64,000 bases of DNA. Origin: Lathyrus oleraceus. Lineage: Eukaryota; Streptophyta; Magnoliopsida; Fabales; Fabaceae. The DNA lies in the NCBI RefSeq assembly GCF_024323335.1, contig NC_066585.1, positions 177,509,149 through 177,573,148 on the forward strand, given 5' to 3'. Below are positions 1 to 12,005 of this stretch, piece by piece. Below the pieces are notes generated by a model. The model did not search any database and was not told the DNA's origin. It saw only the letters and a list, made by a program, of their open reading frames with translations. A program made the position numbers and the translations under genes. The first letter of the stretch is position 1, and every line of letters starts with the position of its first letter.

Positions 1-1766
1 AGCGCCATCAAACACCATACCCCATCGGGAACCAGGCTCAGGCCCTTCATCGAGCATAGGCTCATCGCAATCTTTCATCTTCAAATACAGAATCTCCTCA
101 TCATGGAAGTCGTACTGAACAGACTGATAATCTTCAATTGGTTGATGTGCCAGATCGTCAGCCAAGATACTGCCTTTAATAGCCTTTTGAGCTCGATATT
201 CAATATCATACTCAGATAACAACATCTGCCAATGGGAAATTCTTCCAGTTAAAGCAGGCTTCTCAAAGATATACTTGATTGGGTCCATTTTGGATATCAA
301 CCAAGTCGTATGATTTAACATATACTGGCGTAAGCGCTTAGCAGCCCAAGCCAAAGCACATCATGTCTTCTCAAGCATTGAATACCGAGACTCACAGTCA
401 GTAAACTTCTTACTTAAATAGCATATTGCATATTCTTTCTTTCCGGATTCATCTTGCTGACCCAATACACATCCCATGGCAATCCTCGGAGGCTCAGACA
501 CATCCCAAGTACATAATCAACGGTCTCCCTTCAACAGGTGGAGACATAATCGGAGGCTCAGACAAATACTCTTTGATACTATCAAAGGCCTTTTGGAAAT
601 CCTCGGTCCAATCATGACGCTGATCTTTCCGGAGGAGCTTGAATATAGGCGCACATGTGGCAGTCATGTGGGATATAAACCTCGAAATGTAATTCAAGCG
701 GCCAAGAAAACCTCGGACTTACTTCTCAGTTTTGGGCGCAAGCATCTCTTGTATTGCTTTGACCTTAGCAGGATCAACCTCAATACCTCTTACACTGACA
801 ATAAAGCCCAATAACTTGCCGGAACGGACTCCAGATGTACACTTGTTCGGATTCAGGCGGAGTTTGTACTTCCTCAAACGTTGGAAAAACTTCAACAAGT
901 TTTCTACATGTTCAACTTCTGTTTTTGACTTTGCAATCATATCATCAACATACAGCTAAATCTCCTTGTGCATCATATCATGAAACAAGGTAGTCATAGC
1001 ACGTTGATACGTGGCTCCGGCGTTCTTCAAACCGAAGGGCATCACTCGATAACAAAATGTTCCCCAAGGTGTGATGAATGTTGTCTTCTCCATATCCTCG
1101 GGTGCCATTTTAATATGATTATAACCGGAAAATCCGTCCATAAATGAAAAGACATTGAATTTAGTTGTATTGTCTACCAACATATCAATGTGTGGTAGAG
1201 GAAAATCATCTTTCGGACTAGCTTTATTCAAGTCTCGATAGTCCACACACATTCGAACTTTTCCATCTTTCTTAGGCATAGGCACAATATTGGCCACCCA
1301 TTGAGGATATGTAGAAGTCACCAGAAACCCCGCATCAATTTGCTTCTGAACTTCTTCTTTAATCTTCACTGCCATATCACGATGAGTTCTTCTGAGCTTT
1401 TGCTTCACAGGTACACACTCAGGCTTCAATGGTAAGAAATGTTGCACAATATCAGTATCTAGAACAGGCATGTCTTCATACGACCAGGCAAAGACATCGA
1501 CATATTCTCGTAGCAACTCAATCAACCCCTTCTTCACAGACTCTTCAAGGAGTGCCCTAATCTTTACTTCACAAATGCAATCTTTAGACCCCAAATTGAT
1601 TGTTTCCAGATTCTCAAGATGTGCCTGAATGATCTTCTCCTCGTGCTCAATCAGACGGGTAATCTCATCAGGAATCTCTTCAACATCATCCTCTTCTGCC
1701 TCAAATACAGGGAACTCAAAGTTGGGAGATGGTGTTGGATCATTATGTTCAATGGGTTTGATTAAC
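1..1766 (-). pseudogene. pol: Ogre pol: reverse transcriptase and start of RNase H (copy M)
   Basis: The RT fragment reads from about 1766 down to the window edge. Visible RT motifs are the fingers segment with CVDYRDLN, the MDGFSGYN block, the FGLKNAGATYQ block and the catalytic YVDD (plus-strand 941-952). A TAG at 956-958 falls two codons before YVDD, and a CAA-to-TAA stop lies at 719-721. The RNase H-like part (connection segment, then FDGA with the first catalytic Asp) follows down to position 1, where the window cuts it. The sequence is clearly homologous to the plus-strand copies at 32485-34580 and 44518-45866. In the family this is part of the polyprotein that copies the element's RNA into DNA inside cytoplasmic particles. 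Nonsense codons make it a pseudogene. Confidence 0.93.
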
Positions 1767-2035
1767 CTGCATAATGATTTTGAGTATAAAAGAGATTTCA
1801 GAATTCAAACAAGGAAAATCATTATGCAGATGAAAAGATTGATTTTATTCTCTTTTTTAGGGTTTTATGGTGATCACCAATTTCATGCAAAAAGCAAAAA
1901 CGAAAAATAATTTGAAAAACAAACATTTAAAATGTGATTGTTGAATGAATATCATTGTATTAATCGAATTACGCCAACAATGTCTTCACTTCTCCTTTTG
2001 GCATGGGAGAAGGGTTTTTTAACAAAATGAACACA
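1767..2035 (-). other. Ogre pro-RT spacer, putative intron (copy M)
   Basis: This non-coding gap lies between the protease ORF stop and the RT reading frame. Its downstream end on the minus strand reads TGCAG/GTTAATC (AG at plus 1767-1768), a good 3' splice-site match, and the RT frame is open right after it. Ogre elements are known to carry an intron between pro and RT. I could not fix the donor site. Confidence 0.55.
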
Positions 2036-3873
2036 TTACGTTGACTTATGGATAACTGTTGGAACATCAACAACAACCCAATTATTGCATATTCCGCCAA
2101 GTATGACAAAGTTGCCAAGGTCTTCCTCTTCATCCTCAATAATGGCAGTAACTTCCTGATCTTCAACGGTGTGGACAAAACCTTCACTCTGGAACAACCC
2201 ACGCTCATTGGAAACACCAGAAAAATAACCTATGCCAGCTTGGGATTTATTATCTTCCAACTTGATCATTTTCCCCAAACCAGTAGTTGCACCATGCTCA
2301 ATGGCCAACTTCACATCATTATAGGAGACGAATGAAGAAAGTCCTTTCCTTGAAGGCTCAGCAATAGACAAGGCTTGGAACGGAGTCCCAACCTCATCCT
2401 CGACATCAATATAGGAGAAGGAAGATAAGTGGCTGACCAAGAGAGCCTTCTCTCCCCCTATCACCACCAACTTCTTGTTCTTCACGAACTTCAACTTTTG
2501 GTGTAGGGTGGATGTCACGGTGCCTGCCTCGTGAATCCATGGTCTGCCAAGTAAACAGCTGTAAGACGGATGAATATCCTTGACCTGAAAAGTGATCTGA
2601 AAATCACTAGGTCCAATTTTGATCGGGAGTTCTAATTCGCTGATCACGGTTTTGCGCGATCCATCAAACACCTTCACAACCACTCCACTCTGCCTCATGG
2701 GAGGCCCTTGATACGAAAGTTTAGCAAGAGTGGATTTTGGCAACACATTAAGGGATGACCCTGTGTCCACCAACACATTGGACAAGGCATCGTCCTTACA
2801 GTTCATAGATATGTGTAAAGCCAAATTGTGGTCTTTTCCCTCCTCGGGAAGATCAGCATCACAAAAGCTCAAGTTGTTGCAAGCGGTTATATTTGCAACA
2901 ATGCTATCAAACTGCTCTATTGTGACATCATGGTCCACGTATGCCATGTCCAACACCCTCTTCAAAGCTTCGCGGTGTGGCTCGGAATTCATCAACAAAG
3001 ATAAGACCGATATATTTGATGGAGTTTGTAGCAGCTGATCCACAACATTATATTCACTCCTTTTGATGAGCCTCAACATCTCATCACCATCCTCTTTCAA
3101 AATTCCAGACTAGCCAACTAGGATAGGAGTATTATTATTCTTAACAACAACAGGTTCAACACCCTTAACAACAGGAACGAAATTATTTGAAGAAGAAGTC
3201 CCCACGGGACCGGCAGGATTAACAGCAGTTCCCTTCATGATATCTTCATGGGATTTCGGCTGAGCCGAGAAAACACGACCACTACGGGTCACTTCACTGA
3301 CATCTGAAATGCTTACAACATAGGTTGAGGGAAACGACACCTCCTTCCCATCTTCTAGCATGACTGCGTTATATCGGTAAGGAACAACTTCGTCTGATAC
3401 ATATGGGACAGGGCCCGCGGGCTTTATCACAAGAGTTAGCGATACTTTCTTCTTGCTACCATCATACTTGATGACAACAGGCTCACGGATTTTAAACACT
3501 AGGGTGATAACATCGACTTCGTCCTCATTACGATTTTGAAGTATTTCAATCATCCATTGATCAATCATCTCTTGGATGTTCTTTCTCATTTGACGGCATC
3601 CTCTCTCATTGATAGTGCACACCTGGCACCTATCATGGTCATGCTCGTAGTGTTGTGTTGACACAGCAGCTTATGCATCTCAACCAAGGATTGCCTTATG
3701 TCATTCACATAAAGGACTTCGTATTTTCCAGGGCATCCCTGGACCATGTTAACAGCTGCCTTCCCATGCTCGGGCAATGGGTTCTTCTTTACATTTGGAC
3801 CTACGTCCTCAAAAAACAATATCTCACTTCTCACAAGGTCTTGCACCTTGGTCTTCAATGGGTAATAGTTCTC
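2036..3873 (-). pseudogene. gag-pro: Ogre gag C-terminus plus aspartic protease (copy M)
   Basis: This continues gag after the zinc knuckle, where the solo LTR at 3879 cuts it. A one-base deletion near 3655-3664 shifts frame, and a TAG at 3110-3112 (CAG in the central copy) interrupts it. The 354-codon stretch 3100-2036 is then open and holds the protease. Its catalytic triad D-T-G (VDTGSSLNVLP) sits near plus-strand 2767-2759 and is followed by a retropepsin-like flap and the LLGRPWIH block. This is the only protease in the window with an intact D-T-G; the central copy has lost it. In the family, the protease cleaves the Gag-Pol polyprotein during particle maturation. Confidence 0.9.
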
Positions 3874-3878
3874 CATGT
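3874..3878. repeat. Left target-site duplication of solo LTR S
   Basis: CATGT here matches CACGT at 8712-8716 with one difference. The uninterrupted gag of the central copy shows that CACGT occurs once at this point, so this is a 5-bp target duplication with one later C-to-T change. Confidence 0.88.
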
Positions 3879-5397
3879 TGTAAGACCCTAATTTTGACCC
3901 TAAGATCCCTCATGGCATCATATCATTGCACTTTGCACTTGCCTCAAGGATCATAGCATCTTGAATCCTTAACCCTAGGGTGGGAACTTTTGTGAATTGG
4001 TTTGAGATCACCAAGCATGCTTGAATTGTATATTATTGCTTTTCTTCTTCTTTTTTTACTAACCAAAAGCACAAAACTATGTCACTAACTTTGTTTGTTT
4101 TGTAGCATGGGCAATCATGTGATCAAAGGCTCCTAGAGGCCCGTATGCTCATTGATATGGCCAGGTGAAGATGAAAGCAAGCATGATAATGGTTCCCAAA
4201 GCTCTCATCCATAAAATAGGCCTCCCAATTATCTCAGTTCATCATTTTGATCAAAGCAAACCAAGGGGCTTGAGGATTGTTTCCCAAGGAAACCCTAATT
4301 CATCTGTTCATCAACTGTGCCTTGCTCATGAAGCAACCTCAACCCATGATTAAATACAATCAAGGTAAGTTCTTGCATTTATCATTTCATGCATATTTGA
4401 TCTTATTTGAGTGTCCTCAATCATCAATTCATCAAGGTATGAGGTTTGGACTTGAGACGTTGATCAGTCAATTCATCTAACTATTTTGAAGTACACTGAG
4501 ACCTAACTTTTGATGTGTTTGTCAAATGGAGATGACCCCAAGAGAAACTATGTTCTTAAGAACCATATAAACAAATTTCATGTTCATCAAAAATTTATTT
4601 GAAGCTTGGAAGGTCATCATCCATTTCAAAACATTATAGGTCATGTTGACTGAAACCCTAATTTTGGGTCAACTTCCCAAGAACATAACTCCTTAATTTT
4701 TCATGATTTTGATATGGGATCAAATGCATTGGAAATTTTAAGATGTCTACTTCATTTTTTATGTTGAGAAAAATTTCATAATCCTAAAATAAATACATGT
4801 GATAATGCAAAACATCATAGGTCACTTTGGACCAAAGGCATTGAAATGTGAAAAAGTCCAACTTCAAGTGCCCATAACTTATTCATCAAAAATCCAAATT
4901 ATGAAAATTTAAGTCCAAATTGATTGTCTCGAAAAGATATACAACTTTGGTGTTGAAGATTTTGTCATTTGAAGCTTGCATCATTGAAACAGAAGGGCTT
5001 GAAGTTTGACCATGTTTGAAATTTTCACATGTACATGTTTTGCACCTTACACTTCATGATCAATTTTCACCAATTTCCCATTTCCAAATGAAGTTTTTGT
5101 CAATATAACAATTGATCCTCATGCCAAGAGCTTTCTAACTATTACCCATAAGGTTATGTTTCATTTTGGGAAATACCATTTTTGAAGGGATGAACAATTT
5201 GGAGCATTTTTGGGAACTAATTGAAAATGCATTGCATGAGCTCAGTACACATAATCTGCATGTCCATTTTAATTCCATTTGATATCAGCTTGCAAAACCA
5301 AGTGGAATTGGGCCCTCCATGTGCCTGTACAGGTCCATGCATGGAGGCCCTTTCCATCTATGCACATGAAATGCTCATGTATTCAGACGTCATTTGC

Positions 5398-5405
5398 TAT
5401 AAATA
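5398..5405 (+). promoter_or_regulatory. TATA box of Ogre LTR S
   Basis: TATAAATA lies 1519 bp into the LTR. All six Ogre LTRs have the same octamer in the same place. About 65 bp upstream is the palindromic GCCTGTACAGG block. Confidence 0.7.
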
Positions 5406-5843
5406 AGTGCTCCATGCTTCTCATTCTAACAACCTAAGGGCACCTGTTATGCTACACGAATCATTCCATAACCACACTCAAAGAAACTCACTCTTTCTTT
5501 CAAATTTTTCAGATCTAAATTTCAATTTCCTTGATTGATTTTTAGATCTACAGTTCCTAAGCCTTGCTCACCTTGATCCATAGAATACACTGCAAGCATA
5601 AGCATCAAGAGATCGTACTCTCAAGCTCCTCATTTCAGAGGTTTACATCCAAACTTGTTTTCTTCGAATCTCTTTGTATATAGCTTATTTCTTGTTGTTG
5701 CTGGGTTATCTGAAGTCCTCTCCATAGAGGCAATCATTTTGTGCTTTGAATTTTTAAATTACATCAAGTTTCAGTTGAACACCACAAAATTCAAGCTCTG
5801 ATTCCTCTCTCTATGGAAGCCTAGAATAGAATTGGTTGGCACA

Positions 5844-5972
5844 GGGGTGATGTACATCGCCCCAGCTTTCATTTGATACCTGGATCGTGGCATTTGGTGG
5901 AGTTTTGATCTCTGCAACTTTTGGCCGACACCGAAAGTCTGGCCGAGGAAGACGGTGGTGTACACCACCGTC
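5844..5972 (+). other. Two palindromes in Ogre LTR S, ~450 bp after the TATA box
   Basis: The first, 5844-5863, is GGGGTGATGTACATCGCCCC, a 20-bp palindrome with one mismatched pair. The second, 5951-5972, is a perfect 22-bp palindrome with arm GACGGTGGTGT. Both are centred on GTAC. Homologous palindromes occupy the same place in the other LTRs. Confidence 0.75.
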
Positions 5973-6847
5973 TGGTTCCCAGATTGAATCATGGCCACAC
6001 GATCTCTTTTCCAGATTAGATCTGAGCCCTTACATGTTATGACTTAATTAAAGGCTGTGTGTGATGCATTGACTTGGGTATACCTTGGACACGCGCATGT
6101 GATCCACATGATTTTCCAGCTCATTTAATGAGCTCCATCCAACGCCTCACATTTTTTTGCAATTTTTATTTCTGATTTCAATTTTCATTTTATTTCTTTA
6201 ATTCTATTTCATTTCAAAAAATCATATCTCCTTCATTATTGGTCCAAAAAATGTGAGACCAATTGCGTTTTTCTTCTTTTAATTTCTAGTTTCTAAAATT
6301 GATTTTTAATATTTTTTATTTTATCATTTGATATTTTTTGTGAATTTTCTCTTTTCTGGTTATTTTTAATTCATTTAAAATAGTTTTTAAAATTCAAAAA
6401 ATACAAAAATATTTTCCCAACCTCTTTGAATGATGATGGATCTATGAAAAATATTCTCATCAATTAATTAATTGATTTGAGATTTATTTGAGATTTTAGT
6501 TCAATTAGGTTATTTTTATGCATTTTTAAGTGATTAAAAATAGTTTCTGACTTCTAAAAATGCTGAAATTTTTTGTCAAACTTTGTTTGACCTTGTTGAA
6601 CTTAGGATAATTCACTTGGACTTTTCAAAGTTGATTTGAAGTGAATTTGAAGTTTGACCTTTCTTTATTATTTTAATTCAAGTATTATTTTAATTCTGAA
6701 AAATACCAAAAATATTTTATTTGTTTCTTGACTTCTAATCTTCATCTTGCTTCTGTTTACTAATGTTTGACCTTGATCTCATATATCTTTGGTCAATGTA
6801 TGTTGGTTACTTCATTTTTTTCCATTAATGCACTTTATTATTCATCA

Positions 6848-6870
6848 TCTTCTTCTTCTTCTTCTTCTTT
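6848..6870 (+). repeat. Short (CTT)n microsatellite
   Basis: This is a run of about seven CTT units inside solo LTR S. It has no counterpart of this length in the other LTRs I compared by eye. Confidence 0.8.
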
Positions 6871-8711
6871 TTCTTTTTTGATCAATGAGTTAAAGATTGG
6901 TGGTTAGCCTTGATGTATGGGAGGTTTAACCTTCCTTGATTCAAATCTAATTCATCTTGATCATGGATCAAGTGAATGGCTTTGCATTAAGGATAGGTTG
7001 CTTCCTAATCAAGCAAAAAACCTAAATCAATACAAGATCATTTCTCATCTTCTTTTGGCATGGCAAGTTGTAGGAGCTTGATTCACTAATCAAGATCTCT
7101 AACTTGTGTTGTTGCCTACATTATTATTGACCGGCCTCAGATAGTTGTGACTTCTACATAGGTCCAATTACGATTGCTTAACATAACGCTAAATTGCCTT
7201 ATGGCACACCAATACTAACCATTGACCATTAACCATTAACATTTAATTCTTGCACTTTACATTTATGCAATTTACTATTCTTGTACATATTATTCATTTG
7301 CTTTTTCCCTTTGCTCATTTGAGCACATGTTTATGTTATTGCAATTTGCCTTTTTCTCACTTGAGCACATAATTATGTATATATTATTGTGCTTCTGTTT
7401 TTGTTTTGATTGTTGTGGACCAAATGCAAAAATGGACAAAAAGGACTTAGATTCTAGGATATTCCCTATGCAAAATGGAGCAAAAAAAGCCTTAATGTTG
7501 AAGATGGAATAGAAAGACCAAATCTCTATACTCACTCTTGTCCATTCTTGATTTGCTTCATGGAACTTTTTGATGTGTGTGCTTTTGTGCTAGGGGATTC
7601 CTATTTGAGCCAAAGTGAAGAACCATTGTCATGAGCTTCTAAAGAGAGAGATCTAAGAGCCATTGGAGGATTTCTAAGAGCTTGCTTGATTGATTGATTG
7701 CTTGAGTATACACTTATTTTCTTGCTTATTCCAAAGGATGGGAGCTACTTGGATCATCAATATGATCTCAAGAAGGGAACTCCATTTATGGTATTGTTTC
7801 TTATCCTTCATCTCTTGTATGTTTAGGACTTAGCCATTCTTCTTCTTCCCTCCACTCTAACCCAAGTCAAAAATTTTGTTCAAACATTAACACTTGTTTT
7901 CAAACATTAGAAACCTAAGCATTATGATTTTGATTTTCAAACTTTCTTTTCATAACACTTATTTTGAATTGAATCTTTGACCATATTTTGTAAATACTTT
8001 TCATTGGTAAATATAACTTATTTAAATGCTTTTGTGGTTTCAATGACCACTTTCTTATCAAAATTTTCATAACCTTTAGCTATTAGGTTTGAGTTATCCT
8101 TGAGGTAGATATAATACTCACCTATATCCTTAGTGATGGACAATGAGTCTTCCATGCTTATTATAGAGTTAACCCCTCACTAGCATGTTGAAGCTATCCT
8201 CACATGGTGGATTTGTGGTTTTAGGTTGAGTTTTCTCCCTTGGATAACAAAAGACCTTAAGGCTTTTGGACCAATCAATTCACCAACTTGTTTTGAGATT
8301 TTTACCCCGAACTACGATGTTTTGATCCTAATCTTTCTTAAGATGGTACGTAGGCAATGGGTTTATCCATTCAAACACAAAATTGTAAATAACTTATACA
8401 TTCTCTTCTCATCTCTCCAATCATGTTTGCACAAATAATTTTCACAAAATACCAACCTTACAACAATTGTGAAAATGGTTCCCTAGGAGTACCTAGGATG
8501 TTTTGAGTGCTTAAAACCTTCTCATTGCATAACCAACCCCCTTACCCCGATCTCTGACATTTTTATTAGTTTTTTATTTGATAAAACTTCTCGATTTTTG
8601 TTTGCTTTCTAACCTTTCCTTTGGATAAATAGAAGTGCGGTGGCGACTCGACTTATATGGTTTACTTTTGATTTAGTCAATAAATCTAAAGGTAACGAAT
8701 ACCCCGATACA

Positions 8712-9373
8712 CACGTCATGTCCGGGAGCACCGAAATGATACACACAATGAAGCTCGGGCTTATACCACCACTGAGGGTTGGTTGGTACAACAGGAGGAT
8801 CTCGTGGAGTTATCAGCTTCCTATCTATCAAAGAAGGATGAAGCTCAGCTTATGTCATCAGAATCGGGTCAAAAGTTACCTTTTTCCTCTCATAGTTGCT
8901 GGTGCTGGTGTTATTATTGTTGCGAGGCTGGTAGGCCTGTTGTTGTTAACGATGTTGTTGTTGTTGTTGATGAACTTCTCTAAAAGCAGGTGCTATATGA
9001 GCCACCTGGTGTTGGTTGACGGTTGGACGCACATCCTTCCTCCTTATAGAGGGCCTTCTTTTAATATGAGAGGCACGACATGAGTCTCTCCCTCCTTCTT
9101 CCTAGCAAAGTATCCATACTTCTTTGCCGATGAACTATCATCTCTAGATAAACGTCCTTCACAGACCCCTTATTCTAATCTCGTCCCCATATTCACCATT
9201 TCGGTGAAGCCTGAGGGAGCACTGGCAATCATTCTTTCATAATAGAAAGAGCTCAAAGTCTTCAAGATGATCTTTGTCATCTCCTTCTCTTCCAGGGGTG
9301 GCACTATCTGAGCTGCCAGTTCTCGCCATCTCTGGGCGTACTCCTTGAAGGTCTCCTTGTCCTTCTGCGACAT
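8712..9373 (-). pseudogene. gag: Ogre gag middle part (copy M)
   Basis: This is the segment of copy M gag between the two solo LTR insertions. On the minus strand it starts at MSQKDKETFKEYAQRWREL, part of the retrotransposon gag core. It passes a glutamine-rich stretch coded by CAA/CAG runs (plus 8930-8990) and reaches the zinc-knuckle coding region at the solo LTR junction. An in-frame TAA follows GTRLE at 9170-9172 (GAA in the central copy). It matches 29700-30375 of the central element along its length. Confidence 0.9.
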
Positions 9374-10227
9374 TGTTGATTGTAATTTTAAGTGTCGGGT
9401 TTTTGTTATCGTCTCCACAGGGATTGTGAGATATCACCGCCTTTCGACAATTGTTTTAATTCTTAGCTTAAGGTAACAATGGGGTTTGGTGTTTGTCATG
9501 GTATCTTGCATAAAAGTGTAATAAAATGCGGTAAAAGTTTTGGTTTGAATATTTGAGAAATATTGCCAAAGTTAGGGTTCGACGATCACTTTGCATGTAT
9601 ATGTTCGATCAACAAAAATTATAAACTCCTTTAGATGATAAACTATTTCACAAAGTCCTCCCAATGTGTTTATCTCTAACACACATTGTGAGTTTTCCCA
9701 TTTTGATCCATTGTTTATCTCTAACACAATCTATCAAAATGGCAACTTTTTGGTTCAACCTTATGGTTAACAAAATCATTCATTACTATCTCTAGCTAAC
9801 AAACAAGATTGGATGAAAACCTAGGTTAAGAGTTGGTAAACATCTCTCGATCATAAACCAACACAAAGAGTTTTCAATAAGAACAAAGTTTTCACCATAT
9901 ATTCACCATTAAAGAGTTTACAAATGAAGATCCTTACATTTACACACAAAGCTAATGATCATCTACATCTAACCTTGACAAAATGTAGGACTTAGCTACT
10001 CATTTTCATGGTAGCTTGTTCAACAAGTTTCGGAAGAAGGTTGATCAACATCCGAGTCGAATAATCGAGATTGGATGGGAATCCACCTTCTTTTTGTGAA
10101 AGATTGTTAAGAGATGAAGAGAAATGGTTTCTAGGTCACAAAAGATCCTTAGAGCAATGCTGGAAAATATCTAAAAAAAGTACAAAAGTATGGAAAGTAA
10201 GGTATGGCTCCAAAAAGTAGCCCTTGC

Positions 10228-10235
10228 TACTTATA
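10228..10235 (-). promoter_or_regulatory. TATA-like box of the Athila-type solo LTR
   Basis: The minus strand reads TATAAGTA, about 20 bp downstream of the last unit of the palindrome cluster. The right-hand Athila LTR has TATAAAAG in the equivalent place. Confidence 0.5.
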
Positions 10236-10256
10236 GAGCTGCTACTGAGCTGTCAT

Positions 10257-10647
10257 GCTCGCTAGGCGAGCAGAATGACTCGCCTAGCGAGCCCCTAAAT
10301 GAGGCACCTGAGGCACCTGCGCTCAGAGTAACAACCATTGCCAGACTGTCATGTTCGCTTAGCGAACAAAACCTTCGCCTAGCGAAGGTCACGCTTCAAC
10401 ATTCGCTCCAGCGAGCTTGAGAGGTTTTGCTACTGGAATGCTCGCTGGGAGCTCGCTAAAGGCTCGCCTAGCGAGTGAGTGCTGGCTGCGCTTTTCACCA
10501 AGTCTGGACGTGTTCGCCACACACCTCGCTGGAAGCTCGCCTAGCGAGTGTGGTGATGTTTGCCACTGTAAAATACTGGAGCTTTTCGCTGGTCTCTCGC
10601 TGGACGCTCGCCTAGCGAGTCCTTCGCCACAGCCCTCGCCTAGCGAG
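10257..10647. repeat. Cluster of eight short palindromes (core CTCGC-CTA-GCGAG)
   Basis: Units lie at 10257-10271, 10279-10291, 10353-10367, 10372-10388, 10463-10475, 10536-10548, 10607-10619 and 10635-10647. Stems differ but pair: GCTCGC/GCGAGC, GTTCGC/GCGAAC and CCTTCGC/GCGAAGG, around a 3-base centre CTA, TTA or TAG. Half-sites such as CTCGCTGG lie between them. Confidence 0.9.
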
Positions 10648-10883
10648 CAAGCTGATGAATGCTTGTTTTATTTGATCCCTTTGCCAAATTTCTTGTGTCT
10701 TCATTTTCTATTATTTCATGCCTACTTCCTGCACAATAACACACAAATCAAAGGTACCAAGATCGTTTATCATTGTATTGCATTTCATCTAAAACAAAGG
10801 TGGTTTCGAACACTTTAGCAAGGAAATTGAGTGAAAGATACCCATATTTGATAGCTCAAATAAGCACTTTTGGGTATCTAACA

Positions 10884-11713
10884 GACATTGCCCTCAATTG
10901 GTCCCTGTCTGGAGCCATATCCACATTATATTTGTACTTCTTAACGAAGGCCTCGCCTAGATCGTTGAAAGAGCGGATGCTTGCACTCTCCAGCCCCATA
11001 TACCACCGGAGCGTAGCACCTGTCAGGCTATCCTGAAAGTAGTGAATCAGCAGTTGGTCGTTGTCAGTCTGTGTTGACATCTTGCGAGCATACATCACAA
11101 GATGGCTGAGCGGGCATGTATTTCCCTTATACTTCTCAAAGTCAGGCACTTTAAATTTAACAGAGATTTTCACGTTGGGCACCAGGCACAACTCAGCAGC
11201 ACTTTTCCCAAAGAGGTCCTTACCCCTTAAAGTCTCAAGTTCCTTGCGCAACTCAAGGAATTGGTCTTTCATCTCGTCCATCTTCTCATCCATCTTCTCA
11301 TATACATCCGGGCCCTCAGATGGCTCGAAATGATAAATGGTATCTTCAACACGGGGAAGGGTGTGCATAACGGGAGGTGGCACAGACAGGATCGGGCTAG
11401 ATGCTGGCATAGAAGCAAGAGTAGGAGCGAAGCTCTCTGGCATGAAATTGGATGGCATTCCCCAAGGGAACCCAGTTGGCATAGTCGGAGCGAAGTGGGC
11501 TATTGCATCAGGCACAGTTGAAATCGCTATCTCAGATATGATAGTCCTCGCGGGAGGAGTTGCAGGAGTTGGTGAAGCTTGGCTTTGGGCGGGCAGAACT
11601 GACTCCATCATGGCAGTCAGCCTAGCAATTTCTTCCTTCAAGTCCCTGTTCTCTTGCTTTAGATGCTCCATTATCCTCGGATGATTGGCTCTGGTATTAT
11701 ACAGGTGCGTCAT
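10884..11713 (-). pseudogene. gag: Ogre gag N-terminus (copy M)
   Basis: From an ATG at 11713 the frame is open to the Athila-type insertion. The N-terminus (EHLKQENRDLKEEIARLTAMMESV) looks like a coiled coil. A long Pro/Ala/Ser-rich linker (from about residue 45) follows, then a KMDEKMDEMKDQFLELRKELETL helix, then the gag core with the LSHLVMYARKMSTQTDNDQL and LTGATLRWYMGL blocks. In the family, gag forms the virus-like particle. I chose 11713 because similarity to the central copy begins there; the open frame does extend upstream to 11812. The homologous start codon is lost in the central copy. Confidence 0.88.
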
Positions 11714-12005
11714 CTTGTCTTCAAAATAAATGAAGAGCAAAGAGTTAAACCACTGATCAAGAGCTTGGAACAAAACCTGCTTATGCATATGATGCATGCA
11801 ATGTTTGTGCATATGGTTTGATTTTTATTAGAGGAACTTTATAGAGATCTATTTGCAAATATTTGGAAATATTGAACTTTTTGAGACATATATGGAATAC
11901 TCATAGCAATACAATATTTGGAAACTTTTTACACCAAAGAAGTAGTACAGTTTTGGTAACTAAATACAATACAAGAGGAAAGGAGAATAAACATCTTATA
12001 GAGCC
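11714..12005 (-). other. ORF1-gag spacer of copy M
   Basis: These ~290 bp between the ORF1 stop and the gag start have no conserved reading frame. The sequence matches 28612-28910 of the central element. Confidence 0.75.

Larger units (their letters stand above)
3879..8711 (+). mobile_element. Ogre solo LTR (S), divergent subfamily
   Basis: The 4833-bp sequence starts TGTAAGACCCTAATTTTG and ends ACCCCGATACA. It is flanked on both sides by copy M gag and by a 5-bp target duplication. No internal Ogre domain is present, so it is a solo LTR left by LTR-LTR recombination. It lacks the 43-bp tandem duplication of the other LTRs and differs at many positions, so it represents another subfamily. 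It holds a TATA box at 5398-5405 and GTAC-centred palindromes, and no gene. Confidence 0.93.
9374..10883 (-). mobile_element. Athila/Cyclops-type solo LTR in Ogre gag
   Basis: The 1510-bp insertion begins TGTTGATTG and ends CTAACA on the plus strand (TG...CA) and is flanked by GACAT at 9369-9373 and 10884-10888, a 5-bp target duplication. It carries no protein domain. Its length and general design match the right-hand Athila LTR (1447 bp): both have a palindrome cluster just upstream of a TATA-like box on the minus strand. Pea Cyclops, from family knowledge, has LTRs of about this size. I infer minus-strand orientation from that shared layout; assignment to Athila is likely but not proven. 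Confidence 0.8.

Noticed and set aside
8640..9083. Plus-strand 147-codon ORF
   Set aside because: Antisense shadow of copy M gag; its Val/Leu run reflects CAA/CAG glutamine codons on the other strand.
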